DNA from: Montifringilla adamsi
Taxonomy: Eukaryota; Chordata; Aves; Passeriformes; Passeridae
Assembly (NCBI GenBank): GCA_017590115.1
Contig: JAGGNK010006559.1
Location: forward strand, 13,058,499 to 13,122,498
DNA length: 64,000 bases
Reading direction: 5' to 3'
The translations under genes were made by a program, and so were the position numbers. Below, piece after piece: positions 1-12,157 of this stretch (the stretch's first letter is position 1; every line of letters begins with the position of its first letter). The notes under the pieces were generated by a model. That model worked only from the letters and a program-made list of their open reading frames with translations, was not told where the DNA came from and did no database searches.

Positions 1-1321
1 CTGGAGTGTTGAGTTGCATTTGCCTTCAAGGTCTTGCTGCTGAGGTCCCCTTCATCTTGCTCCGTGGGAAGCAGGAGGCTGTGGTGCAGCTTCCTGGTGG
101 TGCACCATGCTGCGGCGCAGAGGGACGAGCAGAGGGGACTGAAGGCAGGAAGGTACTGCACTCAGAGAAGTCCTGGATCTGGGAAAGATGACAGGGCACA
201 TCAGAGCGATCTGGAAAAATAAAAACAAAACGGCATCAGGGAAAGAGAGATCCTAAAGGGATGTCTGGAAAACATACTAAAAAAATTCAAATGAAGGAAA
301 AGAAGGAGAAAGCAGAAGCTCCCTCCTTCTCCGCTGTGTGAAATGCCCTGTCTGCAAACATGACTGACATCACTGGGGAAGAATGTAAACTTTGATTTAA
401 AAAAAAAATACCGCTTGCTGCTGCTCCTCTTTGGCAGCACATCTCATTTCTTTAGAGTATTTTTATCTGATTACGTATGTATATGCACATATATAAATAT
501 TTTGTTAAAAGCAGAAGGAGGCTTCTCTCTTTCTTCCCTGCACTTGCTACAGTGGCTGTGCAATATCCAAAGGGGGCTTCTCCTGAGAACTTCCAAGCAT
601 GCTGCTAGAGGAAGAGGAGAGCAAAATGAATTTTAAAAAATAGTAGTAATAACAGTACAAATAACAAATAAGCTGAGTAAGAAATGAAGGACTAATTCAA
701 GTTGTGTCCTTTAAACCAATAATAAATGACCCAGCAGTGGGGAAAGCAGGTTGGTAAATTAAAACTAATGTGGGAGGTGTGTGTGCCCCCCAGCCTCCCC
801 CCCATTACTCCACCCCAGCCAGAAAGATCTATGCTGGGGGCTCGGGTGTCTTCCCTCCTTCCCTTCAATCTACCTAGCCAGAGCCCTCTCCCTGCTTGAC
901 AGCTACTGCAAGCCCAAACTGACAGCTCTTCAAAATCCGCTGAAGAAACCCAGCATTAATTAAGTCATTGCTGGACTGTAATTTCCTTGAGAAGTAAAAA
1001 ATTCTCACACAAGAAAAGGTTACAGAGACCTTTTCTGTGTCAAAATTACCATGCTGCATGAATATTAATGCTCTTAATGAAGACAACCTTTGCTTCATCA
1101 GGAAGGTTCTGGAGCAGGTGCCAAGCCTGAAGTCTCACTCTGTGGATTTTCTACTCTATGAAAGTCAGCACAATGCAATTTTTCCATTAAAATCAACATT
1201 TCCCACATGATCGCGGATTTTTTTTTTCCTTCTTTACAGATAGGCGGAAAGAAGGGGGGAAAAATCCCTCTGCTTTGAAATCAAACATTTAAAGGTTTCA
1301 TTCAACACATTAATCAGTGCT

Positions 1322-1385
1322 GAGAGAGAGGAGAGGAGGAGGAGGAGGAGCAGGAGGAGGAGGAGAAGGAGGGAGTGGAGGGGGG
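1322..1385. repeat. Imperfect (GGA)n purine tract
   Basis: About 60 bases of almost uninterrupted purines, mainly GGA triplets with one C interruption. Read on the minus strand the tract gives a leucine run, which creates a spurious open frame there. Confidence 0.9.
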
Positions 1386-1999
1386 AATCTGCCTTATTTA
1401 TACAGATCTTGCACACATTTCCATAGATCACAGCCGTGTCCATGTCGTGGGCTGCCCCGGGGTGCCGCCAGGCACGTCCTCTCCAGAAAGGCTCCATGGG
1501 CTCACAGAGGGATACTGGGGGCTTTGGGAAATGGCTGGGCTGGTCACCCTGCCTGGGATATGAGTCTCTGTCACAAGTCTTTGGGCACTCACACCCCAGA
1601 GACTTAGGAAGAGCATCAGGAGTTTTGGCCATCTGGGAGGGCATGGCCAAAGGGGATATCCCAATAAAATGGGGGGACTGTGAAAGGGGGCATCCTCCAC
1701 AGAGGGCAAGGGGGCAGTCCAGATGCTTGGCCGCAGAAAGAGCAAGTATGTGCATTAGCATCAAATAGTGGAGGAAAAGGCTATTTCTTGGCTCTTTCTA
1801 AAGGAAGAGAGGGATTTTGATAGCACTGCACTGGAGAAATTGCACTGCCTTGTGCAGTGCTCTTTTACCAGCATTTAGCCTCAAACAAGAAAGGGAAGGA
1901 AATTATAAAGAAAAGTGTGGAGAAACACAGAGGACAGAATAGAGGCTGCAGCTCTAGATTGGAAAGAAAAGCAGGTAAAAGCCACCTCCTTCTCCTCCT

Positions 2000-2360
2000 T
2001 CAAAAGGAGAAAATGATATGAAAACTGTCCATTAATTATATCTTCTACTTCTACTTATTAGGCATTCATGATCTAATAATGGCTGTGGCTAACTTATAAA
2101 AAAAAATCTGATTATTTTCTGTTGGGGCATGCAATGCCCTGTATATATTAAAAAGGTAAGCAATGATATATATTTATGGGTACTGATGTAATAGCTATTA
2201 GATTTATAATACAGAGAAGAAACATAATTTTATTAGAAAGAGCAATAGTTCACAATCCTATTATTGTTTATTGCTGACGTCAGTGCTGAACTATAATAAG
2301 AATCATGTAACAACTGGAAATAATCATAAAAATGCCGTTTAGATTTGCAAGAAAGTGGAT
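2000..2360. promoter_or_regulatory. Candidate distal regulatory element (CRE and homeobox motifs)
   Basis: An AT-rich block without repeats. It carries a perfect palindromic cAMP-response element, TGACGTCA, at 2275-2282, a homeobox-type ATTAATTA at 2031-2038, and several TATTGTT/ACAAT-type SOX-like words. This clustering resembles conserved noncoding elements found around developmental transcription-factor genes such as TSHZ1. The assignment rests on motifs alone; conservation cannot be tested from one sequence. Confidence 0.2.
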
Positions 2361-3402
2361 CCTCTAAAACAAAAGTAGGGATTTGAGACCCCTACCTGGC
2401 AGCAGCCATTTGGGTGGCTGAAGCCACAGAGATGCAACTCCAGGTTTTGCCCCCCTGGTCCAAAGGCAAGCTTCTTCTAGACCTCAGATGTGCTGTCAGC
2501 CTCACTTCAAACACCTGGGCAAGGCCTGGAGGGCTGCCCAAGGTGTTCCCATGGGTGCCTTGTGCAGCATGGCCCTGTGGAGCCATACCACTGTGTCCTC
2601 CCTGAGAATGCAGGGACACCTGGGACAGTGGCATCCCCAGATCAGCCTCCCACTGTGAGCAACACACAGGCACCAAACTGTCCTTAGGGTGCCTGGGCAA
2701 TAGCCTTGATCATATGAGTTTATGAAACCTCACATCCTAAATATCAGGGAAGGACTTGAACTACCACTTGGCACTTTTTATGGCTAGCCTTTGTTTTATA
2801 TGAGTATATGCATATATACTTAAGACTCTAAATCTTTCATTATAGTTGCCCTAAAAATTTGTTTTCAGGATGTATCTGGAGCTGTCAGCCTTGCTGGTTC
2901 TCTACTTCTCTCTATTACTTTCTTTTGTCTCTTCTTTCTAGCAGGTTATTTTTTTTTCTTTTCTTTAGAGAAGTGTTTGCTGACCTTCAGGCTCCAAAAT
3001 TAACTCATTCTCCCAACATCTGTGAATTATTAATGAGGGTGTTTCAGAAAGTTCCTTAGCCACCCGCTTTAAAACTCCAGAGTGCAAATTAATAGAGCTG
3101 TTTTTGGGAAAGCTTAATTTTAGCAGGTGCTGCCTCAGATCTTCCTTTGTTGCAGAGATAAACGTTCTGCTCCTGCAGAAACGTCAGACGGGATAGATAC
3201 ACCCTCCAGCTTCATTGCAAATTCAGAACAAAAGTGTCTAGTCAACACTTCTGATCTTCCTTTGTTAAACCCTGCAATGCTGTGAGCTGTCTCTAGCAAT
3301 GGTCCCACAACTGTTCACAGGTTTTTTGCGCTTGTTAGAGTGTTCTTTTATTATCCATCATTCCACTGGCCACTGATTCTTCATTGATTTCTTTTAATTC
3401 TC

Positions 3403-3405
<3 letters not shown>

Positions 3406-3439
<34 letters not shown>
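3406..3439. repeat. (GT)17 microsatellite
   Basis: A pure 34-base GT dinucleotide run. It is the source of the Thr-His repeat at the end of a long spurious minus-strand frame. Confidence 0.95.
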
Positions 3440-3440
<1 letters not shown>

Positions 3441-6400
3441 GAGGAAGAGAATACATAATAATGTGAGAATACAGACTAGAGGGATGCTGTGTCTAGAGAA
3501 GGTAAAAGCAGTGGTCAGGAGGGCTCTCAGTGGTAAAGGAAGAGGCTGAGGTGCTTTGTAGCTGGAGTGGCAACAGGCCCTGCTGAGAAGGCGGTAGAGG
3601 AGGTAACAGGCAAGTGTAGTGAGGGAGAGCAATGCTCCTGAGCCCATTTTCCTGATGCTGGTGAGATTCAAGTCAAAGACACTGTCAGGATGTCCTCTGT
3701 GGTCACATGCTGGGTGAAAAACTCTGGCCCTCCAGTAAGCCTTGCCTCTTATGCCCTTCCTCCCTCTATCCTGATGCTTACTAGCCCTCTTCTGCCCAAA
3801 CCATTTCCTCTTGCTCAGGACCTGGTGCTCCCTGGCCCTGTCAAAATTTCCCCACCCAAAACCCCAAATCCTCAAATTTTCACCTACTCTCAGCCCTTTT
3901 GTTGTCCCTTTTATTTTCCTAGACAGCTGAATACCTGGTCTGATCACAAGACTATGGAAAGAGACACCTTCCAGCTTCACTTCAAAATATTAATGGGCTC
4001 AGCCACAGCCAAGGTAAGATGAAAGTAGGACAGGCAGTCAGCAAGTGCCACAACCTTAAATCTGACTCCATGAACAGAACCTGCACTAAAACCTTCAGCT
4101 GTGGTGCCTCGATATGAAGGTATTAGAAAGAGAGAAATGTTTGCGTATGTTGATGTAACCAAAATCACACTGAAACAGAGCAGGAATAGGAATAGAATAT
4201 TTAGTTCTTTTACTCCAATAAATCTTCTGCATTGAAATAACTAAAATATATAACCTTACAAATTAGTGGAATTTCCTATTTCCACAGAACTAGGTGATAC
4301 TGTGTCCTGTAATGATACAAATATTCTCATGGGACATGATATCACACTTAAAACTCTAAATTTTTAAAGGTTTTTCAGTTACTTTATAGCAGCAGAATGT
4401 CTTCAGAATGAACTAGATTTGCTATTCCATCTGAAGAACAAAGAGAAAAATTTATAGAAGATCAAACAAATAAAAATACATTGAGAAAGACAGTAAGTGA
4501 TGTCAACGCACTAAGAAATTAAAAACTTTGCATTAGTGTCTGAGCTTTTTTGTTGGTACCCAGGTATTATAAATAATAAACTAAACCGAAATTGTACATA
4601 TTATAAAGCTGCATTTTTCTGTAGGGGTTCTGATGACATGTACAAACCACGTGAGCTTTACTCCCATGGTTTATCCATGTCACTAATCCCCCTCTATAAA
4701 AGTAAAGCAGGGAGGTGCAGTGGGGAGGGGTGAAACTCTGTGGAACCAATTCCATCTTTTGCCTACATTTCTTTCCACATTACCTGACAAGCTTTGCCCA
4801 TGTCTGTGCCGGAGTCTGCCTTGGGATGAATGAACTTCTGCAGCAGAGAAATTAATCTTGTGAAAAATGCTTGTTTTGGGTCATTGGAACTATTTGAGAA
4901 ATATTTTGCTGAAAAATAGAGGGGAAGCTCAACTCAAGTGGAAAATCTAAGGTGAAGCTTATTTGTAACTGATAAAGAATGATAATCTCTATTTTGCCTG
5001 TGTCAATTTTTTTTTCCTTAAGACTGCCTGTAATCAGCTCAATTCAGTCTTAAATGCTGCTTCCTGTCTTTTCACAAGTAATTCCGCATGGAAGAAAAAA
5101 ACCCCAACAGAGTTCATCATGATCTAATTGTGATAAAATCCATATATCTTTAAATATAACTTTCACATTAGCCTGTGACTGAGAAATTATTGTGAGATGA
5201 TTTCTGTTAGGTTTATTTGAGGTAGATCTGAACACAAACGAGTCTCAGGCTTTTCTCAGGGAAGGCTGCGGTCTGCATCAGTTGCCATCACTGTCCCCTG
5301 GCCCAAGCTGGCTTTGGGATGTTCAAACAATGACTCTGAAATGCATCCCCCAGATGTATATGTTGTGTAAGGGGACATCTCCTGAAGTTTTGATCTGAAG
5401 AAATGGAAGCTGAGGAGACTTACCATCTGCTGAGCACCTTGTAGTATGGCATTTTAACTTTTTGTTCATGGGGAATCTTTGGGGTTGCTGAACCCAGTGG
5501 TCCTGACTCCCAAATGATGACAATCCTGCCAGGATCACTGCAGGAGACTCACCCCCTCTCCCCCACCACGCCTGATACCTTGATCCCAGAGAGCTGGAAT
5601 GGTGAATCTCCCTTCTGGCTCTTGCTGGCCTCTTAGAAAATCCCTGGCTTAATCAGAAGGCTTGTTTATGGTACAGCTCCTTGTCTCACAAGTACTACAG
5701 ATGCCACTTCGCTGCACCTAAACTGCTTACGAGACAGCACTCTTATCTAATAAGACATAGCACAGCCATACATATTTATTTATATTTGAACTCTTGCCCT
5801 CTGTACTATACTGCAGGTCATGCATCTGCTCCAACACCACCTTATTAATTTTCTACTACTCTTCTCCATGGTGGCAACAGTGTTTCAAAGCCTGAAAGGA
5901 ATATTTTCCCTTTTTCTCACTTTGATCTGTCTCTTTAACTCTTTAGCTGCTGAAAGGAGGGGAGCCTGGGCTTCCCGAGCACGGTATCGCAGTGCTCCTT
6001 GTTGGGAATCAGGACACAGCCAGGCTCTCCAGACAATGTCACATCTCCACTTGTGTAATACATTACTGTTCTCTTTTGTACCTTGCTAATTAGAAAGCAG
6101 GAAAGAAAAAAATATATTTATATATAAAAGAGCTCCCATCTGACAGACTCAAATTACAAAAGTATTCTGATATAAATTATTTAATCAGTGGGGGAAAAAA
6201 AGAAAGTCACAGTACTAACTATCATTTCTAGACAGAGTATTAACAACCATTTCTTTCATTGGCTTCTGGTGTCTTATTTTGCGCACCCATCACCAATAAG
6301 AAGCTCTTGCATGATGTTTACCATAAAATATGACTTTCATCTCTTTGTCTTTGCATTCACTTGCTTCATTTACCTTCCTAATGTATAAAAAGTTTTTAAT

Positions 6401-7549
6401 TTGCCTCCCTCCCTTCCTCTTCTGTCACTAGCACTCTTGAAAACTTCTGGAAGAAAAAAGTAAAGACTTTAATTCATATATGGGACCCCATTCTGCCAGC
6501 CAGATCTGCCAGGCTTTGAAATACGTTCCATGAACAAGGGGTTGTTTGAAGGTGTGATCGCAGCTTTATGGCAAGGTTGCAAGCCGGCGGTAGGAAACCA
6601 TTCTGACAAATGTGCTGATCTCCAAATATGAAGCTCTGTCTGGATGGATGGGCACGGGGAGGCCACAGGCTTTCTCAGGGCAGCTGTCCCCAGCAGCAGA
6701 GCGAAACGTGCTCAGGGTCTGAGCTCCTCCTGGGGCAGAAGTGCCCGCGCTGGGAGCTTGGTGCCCTCCAGTCCAGTTATCCCCTTTGGTGCCCTGAGGT
6801 TGTCCCTGCCCCAAGGGCACATGTCCAGAGGTCAGGCCCAAAGTGCCCAGTCACCTGCTGGCCAGTGACTGAGCTAGGCTGTCAGCCCAGTGCTTTCCTC
6901 GAGGTGGGCTCATGTCCACAGCCTGTGGATGGCAGCTTGGGGAGCCAGGTCATTTTTCCTTTCACGCTCTAAAAGTCAAGCTCAGAAGTTTAATAAGCCC
7001 CGTCTTTATAAAGAGGCCTTGCATGGCACAGCTTTCACAAAACAACCATTGGTATTGCCATGAGGCTGAGTCAACCCGAAAGATGGACAGCAGCTCTTCA
7101 AACTACAGGGAGACCTAGACTCCTTCCAGCAGCCAAGAGGCATCCAAGGACATTGCACAAAAGCTTTCTTGGGAGTGTGTGCTGCTGTGAGGCCAACAGA
7201 GTTGTGTTACACAAAAACAATGGGCAAATCCCTGTAACCACCCATGGGCTGCTGGCAGACTACAGAGCAAGTTTTCTCATCTAAGAACCTGAGATAATGA
7301 GCGAAAGCTGTTTTAAAAGATCAGGAATGGCAACATGCACCAAAACATGTGCTCATGTATCAATTGTGCCAAATCTGAAGGCTGCCCTGGGATGGGGCTC
7401 TGCCTTGAGTCATTGCCTGCATCTGATAAGAGTAGAAATACATTGTTTTCTGGTCACTGTGGTGGGTGAATACATTTTGTTTGCCTGCTGAGAAGATACA
7501 TAATAAAAATCAGACAGTAAATTGCTTTTCCTTTTACAGTTATGTCACT

Positions 7550-7617
7550 ACTCTCTCTCTCTCCCTCTCTCCCTCTACATATATATGTGTGTATATATAT
7601 ATATGTGTATATATATA

Positions 7618-7658
<41 letters not shown>
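7550..7658. repeat. Compound (CT)n-(TA/TG)n microsatellite
   Basis: A CT-rich stretch is followed by alternating TA and TG dinucleotides, ending in an uninterrupted TA run of more than 30 bases (about 7626-7658). Such TA runs are self-complementary and can extrude as a cruciform; they are typically length-polymorphic. Confidence 0.95.
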
Positions 7659-7664
<6 letters not shown>

Positions 7665-8226
7665 GGTTTGAAATCCATATCCTGTTGTTGGACAAACAGC
7701 TGAAACTATTGAGATTTTTGTGGAAATCTTCCACTTTTCCTCCTATGAGCTGCGAGTGGGCTAGGAGTGTGTTTCAAAGTGTCACCTGAAAAAAAATAAT
7801 ACTAAGAAGAAATTAATAAGGCAGGAGTCACCTGTGTCGCAGTGCTCTCTGGGCACATGAGTACTGTGACATGACAGGGCTGCTCCCTCTGAAGATGGGA
7901 CAATGCTGGTGCCCACAGACACAACAGACTACAGCCCAAGCAAGATCAATGGTTCACACTCACCAAGCTCTCTGGGGCTGCTTTTTTCGCCCGGCTTTAC
8001 CCCCAGCACCATGAGGGAGTATGTGGAGCCCTGGGTCTTCCCTGCATCCCCTGCAACATTGTTTTCCTCATTAAATCTGGCCCATCACGCCCATCCCTGC
8101 AGTGGGAAGGTGATAGTCCCTAGCAAGTGACATAGGCTCTGCATTCAATTGCTCTTGCAGGGGGAAAAAGGTCCAGGTGTTTTTTTCACAGCAGAGCTGC
8201 TGCTAATATCATCCTTCTGCTCCTCT

Positions 8227-8243
8227 GCTCTCTCTCTCTCTCT
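8227..8243. repeat. Short (TC)n repeat
   Basis: A TC dinucleotide run of about 17 bases in a pyrimidine-rich context. No other feature is visible here. Confidence 0.8.
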
Positions 8244-9356
8244 TCCTCACTACCATCAGATGCTGGAAGTTTGAAATAAAGCTCATTTTTCTGACATAAT
8301 ACATTAAGATCTTGAAAGTTTATGCCAGGCATAGTAAAATGAAAACCTCTTGGCACAACAGAGGTGAAGTGTTGCCTGTTAGTGAGCAGGAAGGGAAGTT
8401 TCTGCTCACGTTATCTTATACGATGCACAACGGCAGCTGGGGCTCTCTGCTACTCCCTCCTGCCCCTGCCTCTTGCCTCGTGGAGACAAAAAGTCTCGTG
8501 TTCAGAGGCAGAGAAGGCTCAGTTTAAGAGAGGTGATTGTTTTCCACTTTACTATGCTGCTGTGGTGATGCTGCCTTAACCTCAGCACACATCAGGGGAG
8601 GTGATGCAAGCCGCTCTCTGGACGAAGGCAGCCTTTGCGCTCATTCAGCAAGGATGGGTAAAGGTAAGGAGTGCCTCTTTTATAGCTTTACAGTGAAAAT
8701 ATCAGAAGCCAAGAGCTACAAGCTCTGGGTTACCCAGGATGGGGTGGGAGAAGCCACCTTCTCTGGTGGGAATTGCTACTTGCAGCTTTTAACCACAAAA
8801 GTGACATCAGGTTGCCAAACCTGCCAGCAAAGGCAGCAAATGTGACTTATGGGAAAGAGAGACAACTGAAACAAAATCCTGGAAGGGCCTCAGGCTGGTT
8901 GGTGGAGGAAAGTTCAGCCTTCATCCACACATAGTTGTTTGCTTCTTCATTTTTGTGTACAAACACGTGTAGTGCCAGCTGCCTGTGTGGGAGTTTTATT
9001 GTCTTGCTTGAAAGGTACAAGCTGAGAAGTCTGGGCAATATTAAACACTGTTTATTAAATGAGGGAGTCTTTAATCTGCTCTAGAGATACTAAATATTTG
9101 ATTTAGCAGAAGCCTGGACAAATATCAAAAAGCCCACATTTTATTCTTTGAATTACATTTTACCAAGGAGAAGGTAGGGCCACCTAATGCTAACAGCTGG
9201 AAAGAGTGGATCCCAAGCACTTAGAAATGTAGGAGCAGGAAGGGTTTTTTCCTTAAGAAAACTTTCAACACACCTACACAAGTGCAGGATGAGAAAACCC
9301 CCTTTGTCAGAAGCCTAACTGACTGGGTAAGTGTTGAGATGAACACTCCCTTGGGA

Positions 9357-9377
9357 AAAAAAAAAAAAAAAAAAAAG
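9357..9377. repeat. Poly(A) run
   Basis: About 21 consecutive A residues between GGG flanks. No recognisable retroposon body or target duplication is visible on either side, so it is treated as a homopolymer. Confidence 0.85.
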
Positions 9378-9886
9378 GGAAACAAGTCAAAAAGTCCTAT
9401 CAAAATAGAGCATCCACAAGCAAAAAGAGATGAAGCCCCTGATTCATAAAAGGATATGTCATGTGCTTGTCCTCTCACTGTGTCCATACCAAAGTACTGC
9501 TTTGGAATATTCTGATCACCAGGATACCAGTGGATTTTGGCCTGGCTCACTCTGGCTGCTCTTAAATTGCAAATTGTACTGATTGAGTTAAACCAATGGA
9601 CACTTAGTGTGCTGAAGAATGATGTGCTTTGCTCCAGCCTGACACTGGTGCTAATTAATTTAGAGTAAACAGAAATAAAAATGGTACAAAGTAAAGTAAA
9701 AGTATCCAGCTTGCAGTGATTTAATGAAATCAGTTCACACTCAGATAAAACCAGTGCAACTTAGCACGCAGATAAACGTTGAGAGAAATGGATTAAATGT
9801 CCAAACAAAGACATGAAAACATGAAATCAGTTGGACAGTAAAGAGGGTCAATTTTAAAACAGATTATATTGTCCAAGCAGAATTAC

Positions 9887-9914
9887 TTTCTTTTCTTTCT
9901 TTCTTTCTTTTTTT

Positions 9915-9946
<32 letters not shown>

Positions 9947-9950
9947 TTTT
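9887..9950. repeat. (TTTC)n / poly(T) low-complexity tract
   Basis: Several TTTC units grade into long T runs interrupted by a single C. On the minus strand this is an A/G-rich tract giving a polylysine frame that is not a gene. Confidence 0.9.
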
Positions 9951-11251
9951 CACTGATTTTGTATTGTTTTGGCTTGGTTTTGGTGTGGTGCTGCTCAGTG
10001 TTTTCACCTCAACTCTCCACTCGATAGAAAAGTCTGGAGTATTTTTTTGTCCTTTTCCCCAGACATTATCACTCCTTTCCTCTGCATCAGCTGGTACCAC
10101 CTGCATAGAAGCAAGCAGACCTTCCAGGAGAATCAAATATCCCACGGGCAAACTGGTTTTCTTTGTTTATTACACTCTGCCAAGCACATCTTTAAAGGTG
10201 GGGGGGCTTGTTGGTTTGTTTCTTTTTTAAATGCCTTTAAAGCCAAGAACCTCTAAGATTTCCAGAGATTTTTTTTTTTAGCATCTGACTTCTATCCAGC
10301 TTCTGCAAATGCAGCTGCCTGCTCTGAAGGCATCCAGGCTTCCACACACGCTGGTGTGCCGTGCACAACCACCAACAAACAGAAAATGTGGGTTAGGAGA
10401 TGCGGACAGGAGTGACCTAGAATGGCTGGAAGCTGAGACTCCCAGACAAGTCAATATATGGACTGCAGCATCAGCAGGATGAGCACAAACAAACAATCAC
10501 AGATTGCGGCAGCACTTATCACCAGGCTGGAGATCTCCACCGGGAAAAGAAAGTGGTGCCACCTTTAGTGTCACAGGGAGGCAGGCACGGTGACATTCCT
10601 GGTATTCTTGGTGCAGTCCTTGGGCTGCCAGCCCAAAAGCCCACTCCTGTGGGGAAGGTGGTGAATGTGGAGCCCAGAGTCAGGAGGGAGTCAGATATTG
10701 TCCTGAGCTCTCATCAGCTGAGGCATGGCAGCCTCTTCACCTGCAAGGGCAGGTCAGAGCTCTCTGGGGCGATGCAGGAGGGTGAGAGCATTCTCACTCC
10801 TCTGACACTGGTACAATATTATCCCCTTACACCTGGAAATTTGCTTTGCTCTAAGCAGCTTCAGCTACTGGACAACTTTTACCCTTCAGTATCAAGCATG
10901 TAATCTTTGACCGTTTTGCCCATTCTAGGCATGTTTTCAAGTATTGGCAAATTGATCCCAAATGCTGCTTTTGAAGGACTTTATGGAGAGGGGAAAGAAA
11001 AATGTATTTCCATATACTTATAGCACAATTTCCCCTGAGAGAATGAAAATATATATTGTGGTCTCTTCAGTTTTGTAGCTAAGACTTTAGATTAGTTTGA
11101 AATTTGTTTTATCCAGATTCTCATCCTGCCCACCACACCTGGCATGGCTGGGTATCTGCTGAACCATTCTGGGCCCTTCCTGGTTTATTCTGCTCATGAA
11201 TCTATTACATGGGCTACTCTTTTTCTATGTGCAGCTCTTTGGTGATGACAG

Positions 11252-11338
11252 TGGGAGTTTTGCACACACAGAGTCCATAGAGCTCACTGGCAATCCACAG
11301 AAGCGCTTTTTTTTTCTTTTTTTTTTGTGGTACGGAAA
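11252..11338. repeat. Dispersed direct repeat, copy 1
   Basis: This segment contains TTTTGCACACACAGAG, then GGCAATCCACAGAAGC, a T-rich run, and GTGGTACGGAAAA. Copy 2, about 830 bases downstream, has the same blocks in the same order with point differences. I do not recognise the family. It could be an old local duplication or two copies of an unidentified short retroposon. Confidence 0.6.
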
Positions 11339-12079
11339 AAACTCTTCTTATGAAAACAGATAATATCAAGTGCCTGAGGCCTTTGCCCTAGGTGTCTCAA
11401 AGGGAAAGGCACTTAAAAAATGTGCAAAGCAGCAGCCCAAACCTCCCACAGTGCTGAAAAGAAGACTAAATATTCTTAAGGAAATGTTGGGTTTGTTCCA
11501 GTTTCTCCAGAAGCACTTAGCAAACCCACTTCCACATTTTCGGGCACTGTTTTTGGGAACTCAGCATTTAGGTACTTTGAATGGAAACAGCATGGTCAGC
11601 TGGACCACCTTATGTGAACATTTATTTCTATTCACTGGACGTGAATCTATTTTCCCTGTGAAAAATACCTGTAGTGGCTCCACAGGAGCCATGTGGAATC
11701 ACACTGCTCTAAAGCCAGAGGAGAGTCCAGCCTCTAAGATGCACTTCACTTTACAAAGCATGTGCTATTAATTAATCATGAGAAATGGCTGCTCATTTGC
11801 TTTTCAGCTACACGAAGATTAAATGTTTCTTAACTCAGCATCAGTCTCAGCTATCTCTCTTCAGATTTGCTCCATGAAGCTGTCCACAAAGTACAGGGGA
11901 AATGGTGGATGAGTGTGGGCAGCAGGGATGACTGAAATAGAGTGAGCCATGCTGAAGAGAGATGAAATTTAAGGAGAAACCTTCCATATGCCAGAGGAAG
12001 AAAATCCATCATATTTCATGAATTCTGAGCAGGTCATCTTCAAAGAGAAGGATTCTCAGAATGTAAAATGGGCTCTTAT

Positions 12080-12157
12080 TTTGCACACACAGAGACCATG
12101 ATGTTCATGGGCAATCCACAGAAGCATTTTTTTTTTTTTTTAATATGGTATGGAAAA
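12080..12157. repeat. Dispersed direct repeat, copy 2
   Basis: This is the second copy of the segment at 11,252. The blocks TTTTGCACACACAGAG and GGCAATCCACAGAAGC are identical between copies. The middle and the T-run differ, and the final block reads ATGGTATGGAAAA. The flanks do not align beyond roughly 80 bases. Confidence 0.6.

Larger units (their letters stand above)
1..11250. other. Gene-free intergenic DNA (distal side of PTGR3)
   Basis: No reading frame here resembles a known protein, and I see no RNA gene. The sequence is mostly AT-rich unique DNA with microsatellites (listed separately) and a few moderately GC-rich patches, for example around 1.43-1.75 kb, 2.4-2.7 kb and 6.6-6.95 kb. 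By human synteny this would lie in the interval between ZNF407 and PTGR3, which is expected to be a gene desert. The longest open frames run through simple repeats (GGA at 1.3 kb, GT at 3.4 kb, TA at 7.6 kb), so they are not evidence of genes. A motif-dense segment at 2.0-2.36 kb is noted as a possible regulatory element. Confidence 0.6.

Noticed and set aside
1234..1764. A 176-codon minus-strand frame with a leucine run
   Set aside because: The leucine run is the GGA tract read backwards. The plus strand is open over the same region, which is typical of composition-driven frames.
3381..3980. A 199-codon minus-strand frame
   Set aside because: Its C-terminus is the translation of the GT microsatellite (a Thr-His repeat), no domain is recognisable, and no splice or homology support is visible.
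7454..7789. Frames encoding Tyr-Ile-Tyr-Ile repeats
   Set aside because: They are direct translations of the (TA/TG)n microsatellite.
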